Notes under the pieces: model-generated
The model's input: only the letters and a program-made list of their open reading frames with translations
Told to the model about the DNA's origin: nothing
The model's database searches: none
Assembly (NCBI GenBank): GCA_963799315.1
Contig: CAWCWP010000001.1
Coordinates: forward strand, 124,001 to 188,000
Direction of reading: 5' to 3'
Source of the DNA: Parerythrobacter_A sp963799315
Lineage (GTDB): Bacteria > Pseudomonadota > Alphaproteobacteria > Sphingomonadales > Sphingomonadaceae
DNA: 64,000 nt
Shown here: positions 1 through 8,811 of the stretch, in pieces
Layout: each line of letters opens with the position of its first letter
How positions within the stretch are numbered: the first letter of the stretch is position 1
Made by a program: the position numbers and the translations under genes

Positions 1-916
1 TCCAAGGCCTTTGTCGCGGGCGGTATAGCACCGGTATATTGGGCGGCATTGTTCTGCGCGCTGGTCTATTTCATCTTCTGGAACGGCCGAACGCAGGTGT
101 TCGAACGATCGCTGGCGGTGATCGTCGCGGTCATGGCGGCCAGCTTCGTCGTGAACTTCTTCCTCATGATGCCGCCACCGGGCGACATCGCGCGCGGGTT
201 GCTGCCGACCGTGCCCGACATGACCGATAGCGAAAGGGGCGGACAGGGACCGCTGCTGCTGATCGCATCGATGGTGGGCACAACGCTGTTCTCCGGCCTT
301 TTCATCATTCGCACCACACTGGTGAAGGAAGCAGGCTGGACAATGGCGGACGAACGCCAGCAGCGCCGTGATGCGCTGTTCGCGGTGATCATGATGTTCG
401 TGATCAGCGCCGCGATCATGGCCGCGGCGGCGGGTACGCTGTTTGCCGAAGGGCTGGGGCTGGAACAGCCTGCGCAAATGATTTCGCTACTGGAACCGCT
501 GGCCGGTCCGCTGGCCGCATCGATATTCGCCATCGGGATCATCGCCGCCGGTGTGTCCTCGCAGTTTCCCAATGTGCTGATGCTGCCGTGGCTGCTGTGC
601 GATTATTTCCAGAACTCCGCGCGACATGACGCTGCCGCGATACCGGATCATGGTGTTCCTCATTTCCTTGCTCGGACTGGTCGTACCACTGTTCGATGCA
701 CGACCGGTGCCGGTGATGATCGTTTCGCAAGCGTTCAACGTCGTGCTGCTGCCTGCAACCGTGGCGTGCATCTTCTATCTCGGCAATCGCGCCGACCTGA
801 TGGGGCAATACCGGTTCGGTGCGAGCGTAAATGCGGCGCTGGCAGCGATATTCCTCTTCTCGCTGGTGACCGGCTATATGGGCTTCACCGGCTTGCAGGC
901 GATGCTGGCCGGCTGA
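1..916 (+). CDS. Nramp-like divalent-metal-type transporter, 5' partial, frameshifted
   Basis: An integral membrane protein whose N-terminus lies left of the window. Frame 1 reads hydrophobic segments up to about base 612, and the same protein continues in another frame from about 620 to the TGA at 914-916, so one frameshift (one base gained or two lost) sits near 615. The stretch 'GIIAAGVSSQ' and the helix pattern resemble the Nramp (SLC11) family. The family's TM6 metal-binding Met-Pro-His is not present: the aligned segment reads 'MVGTTLFSGLF'. Transport of Mn or Fe is therefore uncertain. It sits 15 bp upstream of uxuA and is probably co-transcribed with it. The family call is moderately sure and the substrate unknown. 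Confidence 0.6.
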
Positions 917-931
917 TCGGGGAGGCAGGAT

Positions 932-2105
932 ATGCGGCAGTCTTGGAGATGGTTCGGCCCCGCAGATCCGGTGACGCTGGATGAAATACGCCAGACCGGC
1001 GCGACCGATATCGTCAGCGCGCTTCACGATGTGCCCATCGGCGAGGAATGGCAGGCAGACGCGATTGCCGCGCACAAGGCGCTGGTCGAGGCGCGCAACG
1101 ACACGATGGCGCCGCTGCACTGGACCGTGGTCGAGAGCATCCCCGTCCACGAGGACATCAAGCTCGCCGCACCTGGCAATGCGCGATATGTCGACAGCTG
1201 GATCGCTTCGATGGAAAATCTTGCTGCCCACGGCATCAGGACAATCTGCTATAATTTCATGCCGGTGATCGACTGGACGCGCACCGATCTGCGCTACCCC
1301 TTGCCGACCGGTGCCTATGCGCTGCGGTTCGATCAGGTGCGGTTCGCGGCATTCGATCTGTTCATCCTCGAACGGGCGAATGCACGGGCCGATTACACCA
1401 GCGAGGAAGTCGACCGCGCGCAGGAGGTATTCCGCGCCATGCCGGAAAGCGAACGTGATGCGCTGACGAAGACCGTTATTGCCGGGCTGCCGGGGCGGAT
1501 GACCGACGCCTATTCGCTGGAGGACTTTCGCGTCGCGCTGGCGCGATATGACGGCATCGATCATGCCCGATTGCGCGAGAACCTGCTGGCATTCCTGTCG
1601 AAGGTCGCGCCGGTGGCGGAGGCGCTGGATGTGAAGCTGGCGATCCATCCAGACGATCCGCCGTGGGATATGTTCGGCTTGCCCCGCGTTATCTGCACCC
1701 CCGACGATCTCGATATCCTGTTCGCGGCCCAGCCAAGCCCGGCAAACGGCATGACGCTATGCGTTGGGACGTATGGCAGCAGGCCAGACAACGACTTGCC
1801 GCAGATGGCATGCGACTATGCGGACCGTATCCACTTCGCGCATTTGCGCGGTGTCACCCGCGATGCCGGGGAACCGCGTTCGTTCTACGAGGCAAGCCAT
1901 CTGGATAGCGATATCGACATGGTGCGCGTGGTGAAGAACCTGCTGCGAGAACGAGCGGGATCAGGGGCGCCAGATATTCATCCGGCCCGATCATGGGCAC
2001 TTGATGATGGGCGACATCGCGCGCGAGACCAATCCCGGCTATTCGGCGATTGGCAGGATGAAAGGGCTGGCGGAGATCAGGGGCTTAATTGCCGCGCTTT
2101 CCTAG
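932..2105 (+). CDS. uxuA: Mannonate dehydratase (frameshifted near the 3' end)
   Basis: UxuA removes water from D-mannonate to give 2-keto-3-deoxygluconate in hexuronate catabolism, using Mn2+ or Fe2+. The ATG at 932 follows a good ribosome site (GGGAGG). The N-terminal 'MRQSWRWFGP' and the internal 'VKLAIHPDDPPW' and 'IHFAHLRG' are typical of the family. Near 1978 the frame changes: after 'DIH' the family-typical 'RPDHGHLMMGD' and 'NPGYSAIGRMKGL' continue in the +1 frame to TAG at 2103-2105. A loss of two bases or gain of one would explain it. The restored length of about 391 residues is normal. The preceding gene encodes an Nramp-like membrane protein. Confidence 0.85.
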
Positions 2106-2118
2106 CCACGCCCGCTGA

Positions 2119-2898
2119 TTATTGCCGTTTGGCGCTATCCAGCCGTTCGCCGGTGACGGGGTATCCGGCATCGTCCGGAATGCGCAACCATCGCCCGTCG
2201 TCTTCGTCGGACAGGAATGGCACGATGGTACGTGCCGGATAGCGTTCGCTGTCTGACCGCGCTGCAGCGAAGTCCCCGAACCGGGCAAGCCGTTCGAGGT
2301 TGCGGCGGGTCGGGAAGATGACGGAGATTTCGCCCCGCTCCGCCATGTCCAGCGCACCCTGCGCCGTGGTCCAGAAGGCACGGGTGTTCTCGGTCTCGTC
2401 CACCGCGATATCGACTGCACCGGTGCCGAGATCGGCGAGGTAGAAGCGCGTGTCGAATATACGGGTCAGCTTCTCGCCCTTGGGAAACCAGCGGGCGAAG
2501 GGAAGCAGGCGTGACAGATCCAGCGTCCAGCCCATCGCTTCCAGCACGGGGGCCAGCGCGCCGGTATCGAGCAGGATGTGTCGGGCCTGTGCCGCACTTT
2601 CGGCGGTCACAGGTTCACGCACTGCGATGACGAGGCCGGTTTCCTCCAGCGTTTCGCGCATGGCGGCGATGCGATGCGCGGTCTCGTCGACCGGTAGCGC
2701 GCCGCCCAGTTGCGCGGCCAGCGTCCGGTCCGCCTCGTCGACCCGGCCACCGGGGAACACGGCAGCGCCGCCTGCGAAGCGCAGCGCCTTCGATCGCACT
2801 ACCATCAGCAGTTCCGGCGCGCCGCTATCGGCACCCCGCCGGAATATCACGACGGTCGCCGCAGGAATGCCGGAAGGGGCTGTGTCGGGGGAGGTCAT
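2119..2898 (-). CDS. NUDIX hydrolase
   Basis: A 259-residue Nudix-fold hydrolase, likely cleaving a nucleoside diphosphate linked to another moiety; the exact substrate cannot be told. The Nudix signature is split by an insertion: 'FPGGRVDEAD' at residues 48-57 and the helix 'RETLEETGL' at 81-89 carry the metal-binding glutamates. The long insert and the C-terminal extension resemble the NUDT19/CoA-type branch rather than MutT. It is convergent with uxuA (13 bp apart) and transcribed alone. The start ATG at 2898 precedes 'MTSPDTAPSG'. Confidence 0.8.
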   Translation of the reverse strand: MTSPDTAPSGIPAATVVIFRRGADSGAPELLMVVRSKALRFAGGAAVFPGGRVDEADRTLAAQLGGALPVDETAHRIAAMRETLEETGLVIAVREPVTAESAAQARHILLDTGALAPVLEAMGWTLDLSRLLPFARWFPKGEKLTRIFDTRFYLADLGTGAVDIAVDETENTRAFWTTAQGALDMAERGEISVIFPTRRNLERLARFGDFAAARSDSERYPARTIVPFLSDEDDGRWLRIPDDAGYPVTGERLDSAKRQ

Positions 2899-3126
2899 GC
2901 TAGCGTGGTGGCGGAGCGGACCGGTTTAGACAAGCGGGGCAGCAGGGCCGGGTGTCGGGGGATTTGACACAAGACAATGGCGACAAGGTTTCGGTAACCA
3001 TCGGCATCGGCAGTTTCAGCGACTTCGTGCAAACTGGCACGGCAACTGCATAGAATAAGGCAATCGATTGGTCCTCGATAAACGGTGCAGCCCCTGGTCT
3101 CCCCGGCCGCACCGACCCGAAACAAG

Positions 3127-3159
3127 AAGGCCCGGTTCGCACCTTGCGAACCGGGCCTT
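3127..3159 (-). terminator. Rho-independent terminator of the DUF1476-bolA-grxD operon
   Basis: A perfect 14-bp GC-rich stem (3127-3140 with 3146-3159) with a 5-base loop ACCTT lies 24 bp beyond the grxD stop on the minus strand, and is followed by a T-rich run (CTTCTTGTTT). No plus-strand gene ends nearby. The rest of the 2899-3182 gap shows nothing recognisable. Confidence 0.85.
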
Positions 3160-3182
3160 TCTTCATTGCGGCAATCGACCCC

Positions 3183-3512
3183 TCAGTCGGCCTTCGCGAC
3201 AGCCTTCTCGGTCATCAGCGTCTGCAATTCGCCAGCCTCGAACATTTCCATCATGATGTCGCTGCCGCCCACGAATTCGCCCTTCACGTAAAGCTGCGGG
3301 ATGGTCGGCCAGTCGGAGAAGCTCTTGATGCCCTGCCGGATTTCCATGTCCTGCAATACATCGACGCTTTCATATTTCACGCCGCAATGGTCGAGGATGG
3401 CGACGGCCTTGCTGGAAAACCCGCATTGCGGGAACAGCGGCGTGCCCTTCATGAAAAGGACGACATCGTTATCGCCGACGACGCCGGAGATGCGGGTATT
3501 GGTATCGGACAT
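3183..3512 (-). CDS. grxD: Monothiol glutaredoxin, Grx4 type
   Basis: A 109-residue CGFS-type glutaredoxin that carries and delivers [2Fe-2S] clusters, usually with a BolA partner. The active-site 'PQCGFS' has Cys30, and 'WPTIPQLYVKGEFVGG' is the glutathione-binding region. The ATG at 3512 ('MSDTNTRI') matches family N-termini; a longer in-frame reading to 3686 overlaps bolA and is not credible. It lies directly downstream of a BolA-family gene in the same operon, the classical Grx4-BolA pairing, and the operon ends at the hairpin at 3127-3159. Confidence 0.95.
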   Translation of the reverse strand: MSDTNTRISGVVGDNDVVLFMKGTPLFPQCGFSSKAVAILDHCGVKYESVDVLQDMEIRQGIKSFSDWPTIPQLYVKGEFVGGSDIMMEMFEAGELQTLMTEKAVAKAD

Positions 3513-3538
3513 GCGCGGTGCGGGCCTCTTGGTGTTTG

Positions 3539-3781
3539 TTACGAACCGGACGTGGGGGCTTGCGTGGTGAGTTGCAAGGCATGCAGCACACCGCCCATAT
3601 TTCCGTTCAGCGCGGCATAGACCATCTTGTGCTGCGCAACGCGCGACTTTCCGGCGAATTGCGGAGCGGTCACCAGCGCGGCCCAATGATCGTTATCGCC
3701 CGCAAGGTCACGCATTTCCACGGTTGCGCCAGGCAGGGCGGTGGTGATCATCGTCTCGATTTCGGTCGCGCTCATCGGCAT
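3539..3781 (-). CDS. bolA: BolA/IbaG family protein
   Basis: An 80-residue BolA-fold protein. 'FAGKSRVAQHKMVYAAL' is the conserved helix-turn-helix-like region with the family's R-x-x-x-H pattern, and the final helix ends in 'HALQLTT'. BolA proteins form [2Fe-2S] heterodimers with monothiol glutaredoxins and take part in iron or stress regulation. It is 26 bp upstream of grxD and 4 bp downstream of the DUF1476 gene, so all three form one operon. Two in-frame ATGs exist (3781 and 3775); the first is given, though the second ('MSATEIE') is equally possible. Confidence 0.9.
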   Translation of the reverse strand: MPMSATEIETMITTALPGATVEMRDLAGDNDHWAALVTAPQFAGKSRVAQHKMVYAALNGNMGGVLHALQLTTQAPTSGS

Positions 3782-3785
3782 CGGA

Positions 3786-4109
3786 TCAGCTCTCGCTCAT
3801 CAGCTGGCGGCGGGCCTCGACGGCCTTTGCCTCCAGCGCGGTGCGGACGCCGGCCTGGTCGATATCGATACCGGCTGCGGTAAGATCTCCCAGCAGCTTG
3901 CGGATCACATCCTCGTCGCCCGCTTCCTCGAAGTCGGCCTGCACCACCGCCTTGGCATAGGCGTCGGTCTCTTCGGGCGTCAGGTCCATCTTCTCGGCGG
4001 CCCAGTGGCCCAACAGGCGGTTGCGGCGGGCGGCGACGCGGAAGGCGTTTTCCTCGTCGAACGCCATCTTGGCCTCTTCCCCGCGCTCGCGGTCCTTGAA
4101 ATCGGTCAT
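3786..4109 (-). CDS. DUF1476 protein (ATP synthase zeta-like inhibitor)
   Basis: A 107-residue, highly charged helical protein starting 'MTDFKDRERGEEAK', the hallmark of DUF1476. In Paracoccus this family is the zeta subunit that inhibits reverse ATP hydrolysis by F1-ATPase through its N-terminal helix. That role is inferred here from family membership. The ATG at 4109 was chosen because everything upstream lacks the family pattern. It is the first gene of the DUF1476-bolA-grxD operon, an arrangement seen in alphaproteobacteria. Confidence 0.88.
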   Translation of the reverse strand: MTDFKDRERGEEAKMAFDEENAFRVAARRNRLLGHWAAEKMDLTPEETDAYAKAVVQADFEEAGDEDVIRKLLGDLTAAGIDIDQAGVRTALEAKAVEARRQLMSES

Positions 4110-4194
4110 CGGGTTTGTCCTGAATAGGGTTGGAAGTTTAGGGAAGTTTAGGCCAACGCCGGGTTTCGGCAAGTCCGACCTTCATCCCCCGGCC

Positions 4195-5193
4195 TTAATC
4201 CATCGTGACGACCAGCTTACCGACAGCCTTCCGGCTTTCCAGCTTGGCAATCGCATCGCCGCCGCGCTCAAGGGAAAAAGTCTCTGAAATCAAGGGTTTA
4301 ATCTTGCCCGCCTCCATCAAGGCGAACAATTCGGCGACCTGGTCCTGAAACTTCTGCGGCTCGCGCGCGGTGAAGGCGCCCCAGAAAACGCCCGCGATAT
4401 CGCAGCTTTTCAGGAGCGTAAGGTTGAGCGGCATCTTCGCAATACCGGCGGGGAAGCCGACCACGAGGAAGCGGCCCTCCCATGCTATCGCGCGCAGGGC
4501 GGGTTCGGAATACTGGCCACCGACGATGTCGTACACGATGTTCGCGCCGCCCGGTCCGCAGGCATCCTTGAAGGCGGCGGTCAGGGCCTTTGCGGCATCC
4601 TTGTCCATCTCGCCCCTGGGATAGATCACCACCTCGTCCGCTCCGGCCTTGCGCGCGACTTCGCCCTTTTCCTCGCTGGAAACGGCAGCGACGACGCGCG
4701 CGCCGTATGCCTTGGACAGCTCGACGGCGGACAGCCCAACACCGCCCGCCGCGCCCAAAATCAGCACCGTGTCGCCGGTCTTGATATGGCCGCGATCCTT
4801 CAGCCCGTGGATGGTCGTGCCATAGGTGAGCAATAGCGAGGCCGCCTTGTCGAAGGCGACTCCCGCTGGGATCGGAAACACCTTTTGCGCGGACACCGCA
4901 ATCTGTTCCGATAGCCCGCCATGCCCGACGCCGGACATAACGCGGTCGCCTACGGCGAAACCGTCTACACCTTCACCGACGGCGGAGATCACGCCGGACA
5001 CTTCGCCACCCGGCGCAAAGGGACGCTCCGGCTTGAACTGGTAGAGGTCGCGGATGATGAGCGTGTCGGGGAAATTGATGGCGCATGCGCGCACGTCGAT
5101 GACCACCTCGCCAGCGCCCGCAAAAGGTGCCTCGATATCGTCCAGCACCAGCGTTTCCGGTCCGCCGACGGCGTGGCTGCGTAGGGTCTTCAT
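4195..5193 (-). CDS. NADPH:quinone oxidoreductase, MDR superfamily
   Basis: A 332-residue zinc-independent medium-chain reductase. The nucleotide-binding 'GAAGGVG' lies at residues 147-153 and the GroES-like N-terminal domain has 'PGGEVSGVISAVG'. It probably reduces quinones or enoyl substrates with NADPH. The catalytic zinc ligands of alcohol dehydrogenases are absent. The ATG at 5193 overlaps the leuD stop by four bases (ATGA), so the gene is translationally coupled to the leucine operon although it has no known part in leucine synthesis. Confidence 0.88.
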   Translation of the reverse strand: MKTLRSHAVGGPETLVLDDIEAPFAGAGEVVIDVRACAINFPDTLIIRDLYQFKPERPFAPGGEVSGVISAVGEGVDGFAVGDRVMSGVGHGGLSEQIAVSAQKVFPIPAGVAFDKAASLLLTYGTTIHGLKDRGHIKTGDTVLILGAAGGVGLSAVELSKAYGARVVAAVSSEEKGEVARKAGADEVVIYPRGEMDKDAAKALTAAFKDACGPGGANIVYDIVGGQYSEPALRAIAWEGRFLVVGFPAGIAKMPLNLTLLKSCDIAGVFWGAFTAREPQKFQDQVAELFALMEAGKIKPLISETFSLERGGDAIAKLESRKAVGKLVVTMD

Positions 5194-5795
5194 CGAACAG
5201 TCTCCATTGGGGCAGGCGCAAGCCACGGCATATCGCGCAACTGTCGCGCTTCATAGGCGTCTATCGCATCGCCGCGATCCAGCGTCAGCGCGACCTCGTC
5301 CAGCCCGTTCAGCAGGCAGTGCTTGCGATAGGGATCGATCTCGAAAGCGAAGCGGTCCTGATACGGTGTCGTCACCGTCTGGGATTCCAGATCGATGGAT
5401 ACGGGGTGGGTCTGCGCCACTCCCATCAACCGGTCGATCCGGTCCTGCGGCAGCGCGACGGCGAGGATGCCGTTCTTGAACGCATTGCCCGCGAAAATAT
5501 CCGAAAAGGACGGCGCGATCACAGCACGAATGCCCATATCGAGCAAGGCCCATGCGGCATGTTCGCGGCTGGACCCGCAGCCGAAATTATCGCCCGCGAT
5601 CAGGATCGGCGCGCCGGCAATGGCGGGATCGTCGAACACATTGCCCGGCTTCGCGCGCACCGTTTCGAAAGCTCCCGCCGCCAGCCCCTTGCGGGTGATC
5701 GTTTTCAGCCAGCGCGCGGGGATGATGACGTCGGTGTCCACATTCGCCGCCCCATAGGGAATGGCGCGGCCCTCTATCTGCGCGACGGGTTCCAT
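5190..5795 (-). CDS. leuD: 3-isopropylmalate dehydratase small subunit
   Basis: LeuD pairs with LeuC to isomerise 2-isopropylmalate to 3-isopropylmalate in leucine synthesis. The 201-residue product contains 'ANVDTDVIIPARWLK' and the swivel-domain loop 'GDNFGCGSSREHA', which completes the aconitase-type active site. The ATG at 5795 is used; a TTG one codon upstream is less likely. The start overlaps the stop of a small membrane-protein ORF, which separates leuD from leuC. Confidence 0.95.
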   Translation of the reverse strand: MEPVAQIEGRAIPYGAANVDTDVIIPARWLKTITRKGLAAGAFETVRAKPGNVFDDPAIAGAPILIAGDNFGCGSSREHAAWALLDMGIRAVIAPSFSDIFAGNAFKNGILAVALPQDRIDRLMGVAQTHPVSIDLESQTVTTPYQDRFAFEIDPYRKHCLLNGLDEVALTLDRGDAIDAYEARQLRDMPWLAPAPMETVR

Positions 5796-5953
5796 CAATC
5801 GGTCTCGGGCGGTTCGCCCGATGGAATCGGGCCGGGCTGCTTCGGCCCGGTATCCGCCTTGCGCTTCGTCACATACAGCAACGCCGCTGCAATCGCGGCA
5901 GAACCGATAGCGCCTGCGGCCAGTGCGGCCTTCTCGGTGAGGGTTTTTGTCAT
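5795..5953 (-). CDS. Small single-pass membrane protein between leuC and leuD
   Basis: A 52-residue protein 'MTKTLTEKAAL...' with one transmembrane helix (about residues 8-25, Ala/Gly-rich, ending 'AALLYVTKRK') and a proline-rich polar tail. The family is not recognised. The stop (5795-5797) overlaps the leuD start by one base, so the two are translationally coupled. The gap to the leuC stop is 88 bp. Its position inside a two-subunit enzyme operon is unusual. That it is a true gene is inferred from the coupling and the clean membrane-protein composition. Confidence 0.6.
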   Translation of the reverse strand: MTKTLTEKAALAAGAIGSAAIAAALLYVTKRKADTGPKQPGPIPSGEPPETD

Positions 5954-6041
5954 GTTGCGTTCAATGCGTTGGTCGGGGTGGGGTTGCAATGCGGCTTGCG
6001 CGCAAAAGTGCCGCAGCTTCGACAGAAGGAAAGCGCGCGCG

Positions 6042-7469
6042 TCACAGCGTGCGGATATCGGTCAGCCGACCGGTCACCGCCGCCGCTGCCGCCATTGCGG
6101 GGCTCATCAGGTGGGTGCGTGCGCCCGGACCCTGCCGCCCCACGAAATTGCGGTTGGAGGTGGAGGCGCAGCGTCTGCCCGGCGCGACCTTGTCAGGGTT
6201 CATGCCGAGGCAGGCCGAGCAGCCCGGCTCGCGCCATTCCAGCCCGGCTTCGCGGAACACCGCGTCCAGACCCTCGGCCTCCGCCTGCCGCTTCACCAGA
6301 CCCGACCCCGGCACCACGATACCCCATTCGATACTGTCGGCGATGCGCCGCCCGCGCAGCACATCGGCGGCGGAGCGCAGGTCTTCGATACGGCTGTTGG
6401 TGCAGCTGCCGATGAAGACGCTTTCGATGGTCACATCGGTCATTTTCTGTCCGGCGTGCAGGCCCATATACTCCAGGCTGGCGCGGGCGGCGTCCTGTTT
6501 GGCGGGGCTGGCGAAGCTGTCGGGCGCGGGGATGGTGCCACCGATGGGCGCGGTGTCTTCGGGGCTGGTGCCCCAGGTGACGGTCGGTTCGACAGCGGCG
6601 GCATCGAACCGCACGGTCTTGTCGAAGGAGGCATCCTCGTCCGAATACAGCGTGCGCCACCAGTCTACGGCGGCGTCCCAGTCGGTCCCCTGTCGCGCAT
6701 AGGGGCGGCCTTTCAGATAGGCGAACACGGTATCGTCGGGCGCGATCAGCCCGGCGCGCGCACCGGCTTCGATGCTCATATTGCACACGGTCAGCCGCGC
6801 CTCGACACTCATGCCCGCGAACACCGCGCCGCGATATTCGATGACATGGCCATTACCGCCCGCCGTGCCGATGGCGCCGATAATGTACAGGATTAAATCC
6901 TTGGCGGTGATGCCCGGACCCAGTTCGCCATCGACCACCACCTGCATCGTTTTGGAGCGGCGCAGTTGCAGCGTCTGCGTCGCCAGCACATGCTCGACCT
7001 CGCTGGTGCCGATGCCGAACGCCAGCGCGCCGACCCCGCCATGCGCGGCGGTATGCGAATCGCCGCAGACGATGGTGGTACCGGGGAGGGAAAATCCCTG
7101 TTCGGGGCCGACGACATGGACGATACCCTGCTCCGCCGCCGTCGCCTCGATATAGCGGATGCCGTGGGCGGGCGCGTTTTTCTCCAGCGCGGCAAGCTGC
7201 GCGGCGCTTTGCGCGTCCTCAACCGCAATCGGCGTCCCGTCCGCCGTGCGGCGCGGCGTGGTCGGCACGTTATGGTCGGGCACGGCCAGCGTCAGGTCGG
7301 GCCGCCGCACGGGCCGTCCGGCCAGCGCCAGCGCTTCGAATGCCTGCGGACTTGTCACTTCGTGGACCAGATGCCGGTCGATAAACAGGATGCTGGTGCC
7401 GTCTTCGCGCGTTTCGACGACATGCGCGTCCCAGATCTTGTCGTATAATGTGCGCGGTTTGCTGGCCAT
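6042..7469 (-). CDS. leuC: 3-isopropylmalate dehydratase large subunit
   Basis: A 475-residue aconitase-superfamily subunit. The [4Fe-4S] ligands are visible as Cys356 in 'IGSCTNSR' and Cys417/Cys420 in 'GCSACLGMN', the C-x60-C-x2-C spacing of LeuC. 'CGDSHTAAHGG' and 'PDHNVPTT' are further signatures. It is the first gene of the leuC-small ORF-leuD-oxidoreductase operon and is divergent from the thioesterase gene at 7597, so the 127-bp gap must hold both promoters. Confidence 0.97.
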   Translation of the reverse strand: MASKPRTLYDKIWDAHVVETREDGTSILFIDRHLVHEVTSPQAFEALALAGRPVRRPDLTLAVPDHNVPTTPRRTADGTPIAVEDAQSAAQLAALEKNAPAHGIRYIEATAAEQGIVHVVGPEQGFSLPGTTIVCGDSHTAAHGGVGALAFGIGTSEVEHVLATQTLQLRRSKTMQVVVDGELGPGITAKDLILYIIGAIGTAGGNGHVIEYRGAVFAGMSVEARLTVCNMSIEAGARAGLIAPDDTVFAYLKGRPYARQGTDWDAAVDWWRTLYSDEDASFDKTVRFDAAAVEPTVTWGTSPEDTAPIGGTIPAPDSFASPAKQDAARASLEYMGLHAGQKMTDVTIESVFIGSCTNSRIEDLRSAADVLRGRRIADSIEWGIVVPGSGLVKRQAEAEGLDAVFREAGLEWREPGCSACLGMNPDKVAPGRRCASTSNRNFVGRQGPGARTHLMSPAMAAAAAVTGRLTDIRTL

Positions 7470-7596
7470 CGTGCGGGTCTAAGGGTGTTGCCCAAAACCG
7501 ACAAGCGGGGAAAACCTTGCCCCGACCCGCAGTTTTGTATCGCCGGCGGTGCAATGGGTCATGGTATCGCAAGATTTGCGGTGCTAACTGACACGC

Positions 7597-7998
7597 ATGT
7601 CAGCCAAATCATTCTCCCACCCGGTGCAGGTCGTGCCCGCCGATATCGATTTCATGGGGCACGTAAACAATGCGCGCTACCTCAACTGGGTGCAGGATGC
7701 GGTGCTGGCGCACTGGAACAAGCTTGCGCCTGCCGAAGAGGTGGCGACCAAGGCGTGGGTCGCGCTGAAACACGAGATTACCTATCGCAAACCGGCGTTT
7801 CTGGAAGACGACGTGATCGCGCGCACCGTGCTGGAAAAGACGCGTGGCGCGCGGGCGTTTTACCGCACGATCATTTCGCGTGGCGAGGATGTGCTGGCCG
7901 AAGTGCAGTCGAGCTGGTGCTGCATCGACGCCAAGACCCTGCGCCCCGCGCGCATCGACAAGGACATTGTCGCGCGCTTTTTCGGGCTGGTCGACTGA
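7597..7998 (+). CDS. Acyl-CoA thioesterase, 4HBT/YbgC-FadM type
   Basis: A 133-residue hot-dog-fold thioesterase. The catalytic-region motif 'ADIDFMGHVNNARYLNW' (residues 15-31) is characteristic of the 4-hydroxybenzoyl-CoA thioesterase family. It probably hydrolyses acyl-CoA esters in the cytoplasm; chain length is unknown. It ends 51 bp upstream of crtW in the same direction, so joint transcription with the carotenoid genes is possible. Confidence 0.88.
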   Translation: MSAKSFSHPVQVVPADIDFMGHVNNARYLNWVQDAVLAHWNKLAPAEEVATKAWVALKHEITYRKPAFLEDDVIARTVLEKTRGARAFYRTIISRGEDVLAEVQSSWCCIDAKTLRPARIDKDIVARFFGLVD

Positions 7999-8049
7999 GT
8001 TTGGCCCATAGCTGTGGCGACTGCGGGAAAAAGGCGCTATACCGTTGAT

Positions 8050-8811
8050 ATGGCATCGCAAGCGCCCGCACTTTCGGACAGCATCCTGCCGCCGCGCGAA
8101 TGGCAGGCCGCAACGGGCCTGACGCTGGCGGCGATGATCGCGGGCGGTTGGCTGGCGCTGCATTTCTACGCGATGTTCGGGTTTACGCTGACCACGGCGA
8201 ACTGGCCGCTGGCGTTGGCAATGGCGGCGGTCCAATGCTGGCTGTCGGTCGGCGTGTTCATCGTCTGCCATGATGCGATGCACGGCACGCTGGCGCCGGG
8301 CCATCCCCGCCTGAATGCAGGCATCGGTGCGGTCTTGCTTGGGCTGTATGCCGGGTTCGGCTGGAAGACCATGCGCAGCGCCCATTTCGACCATCACAAG
8401 CATCCCGGCAGCGCCGACGATCCCGATTTCGATCATGCCAATCCGGCAACATTCGCGCGCTGGTATGCGACCTTTTTCAGCCGCTATTTCGGGTGGCGCT
8501 CCATCATGTTCGTGTCCGCTGTCGTCCTGTTGTACTGGGCGGTGTTCGATGTGCCGATGGTGCAGATCGTGCTCCTGTATGGCGTGCCCGCCATCGCCTC
8601 TTCACTCCAGCTGTTCTATTTTGGCACCTATCGCCCGCATCGCCATGCTGAGGGCTTCGCTGACAGGCATAATGCCCGCAGCGAAGCGTTCGGTCCGCTG
8701 GCGAGCCTGCTGACGTGCTTCCACTTCGGCTATCACCTCGAACACCATCGCCGCCCTGATGTGCCGTGGTGGGCCCTGCCGCGTGCGCAGCGGGCGGGAG
8801 TGGCCCGGTGA
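8050..8811 (+). CDS. crtW: Beta-carotene ketolase
   Basis: A 253-residue membrane di-iron ketolase that adds the 4-keto group to beta-ionone rings, giving echinenone/canthaxanthin and, with CrtZ, astaxanthin-type pigments. The histidine clusters are visible: 'HDAMH' (74-78), 'HFDHHKHPG' (112-120), 'RPHRH', and 'HFGYHLEHH' (225-233), in a protein with several membrane helices. The ATG at 8050 is preferred over an in-frame GTG at 8014, but neither has a strong ribosome site. Its stop overlaps the crtZ start. Confidence 0.93.
   Translation: MASQAPALSDSILPPREWQAATGLTLAAMIAGGWLALHFYAMFGFTLTTANWPLALAMAAVQCWLSVGVFIVCHDAMHGTLAPGHPRLNAGIGAVLLGLYAGFGWKTMRSAHFDHHKHPGSADDPDFDHANPATFARWYATFFSRYFGWRSIMFVSAVVLLYWAVFDVPMVQIVLLYGVPAIASSLQLFYFGTYRPHRHAEGFADRHNARSEAFGPLASLLTCFHFGYHLEHHRRPDVPWWALPRAQRAGVAR

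Noticed and set aside
5127..6896. A 589-codon plus-strand ORF opposite leuD and leuC.
   Set aside because: It is antisense to two strongly conserved enzymes, is composed of Arg/Gly/Ala shadow codons and shows no domain.
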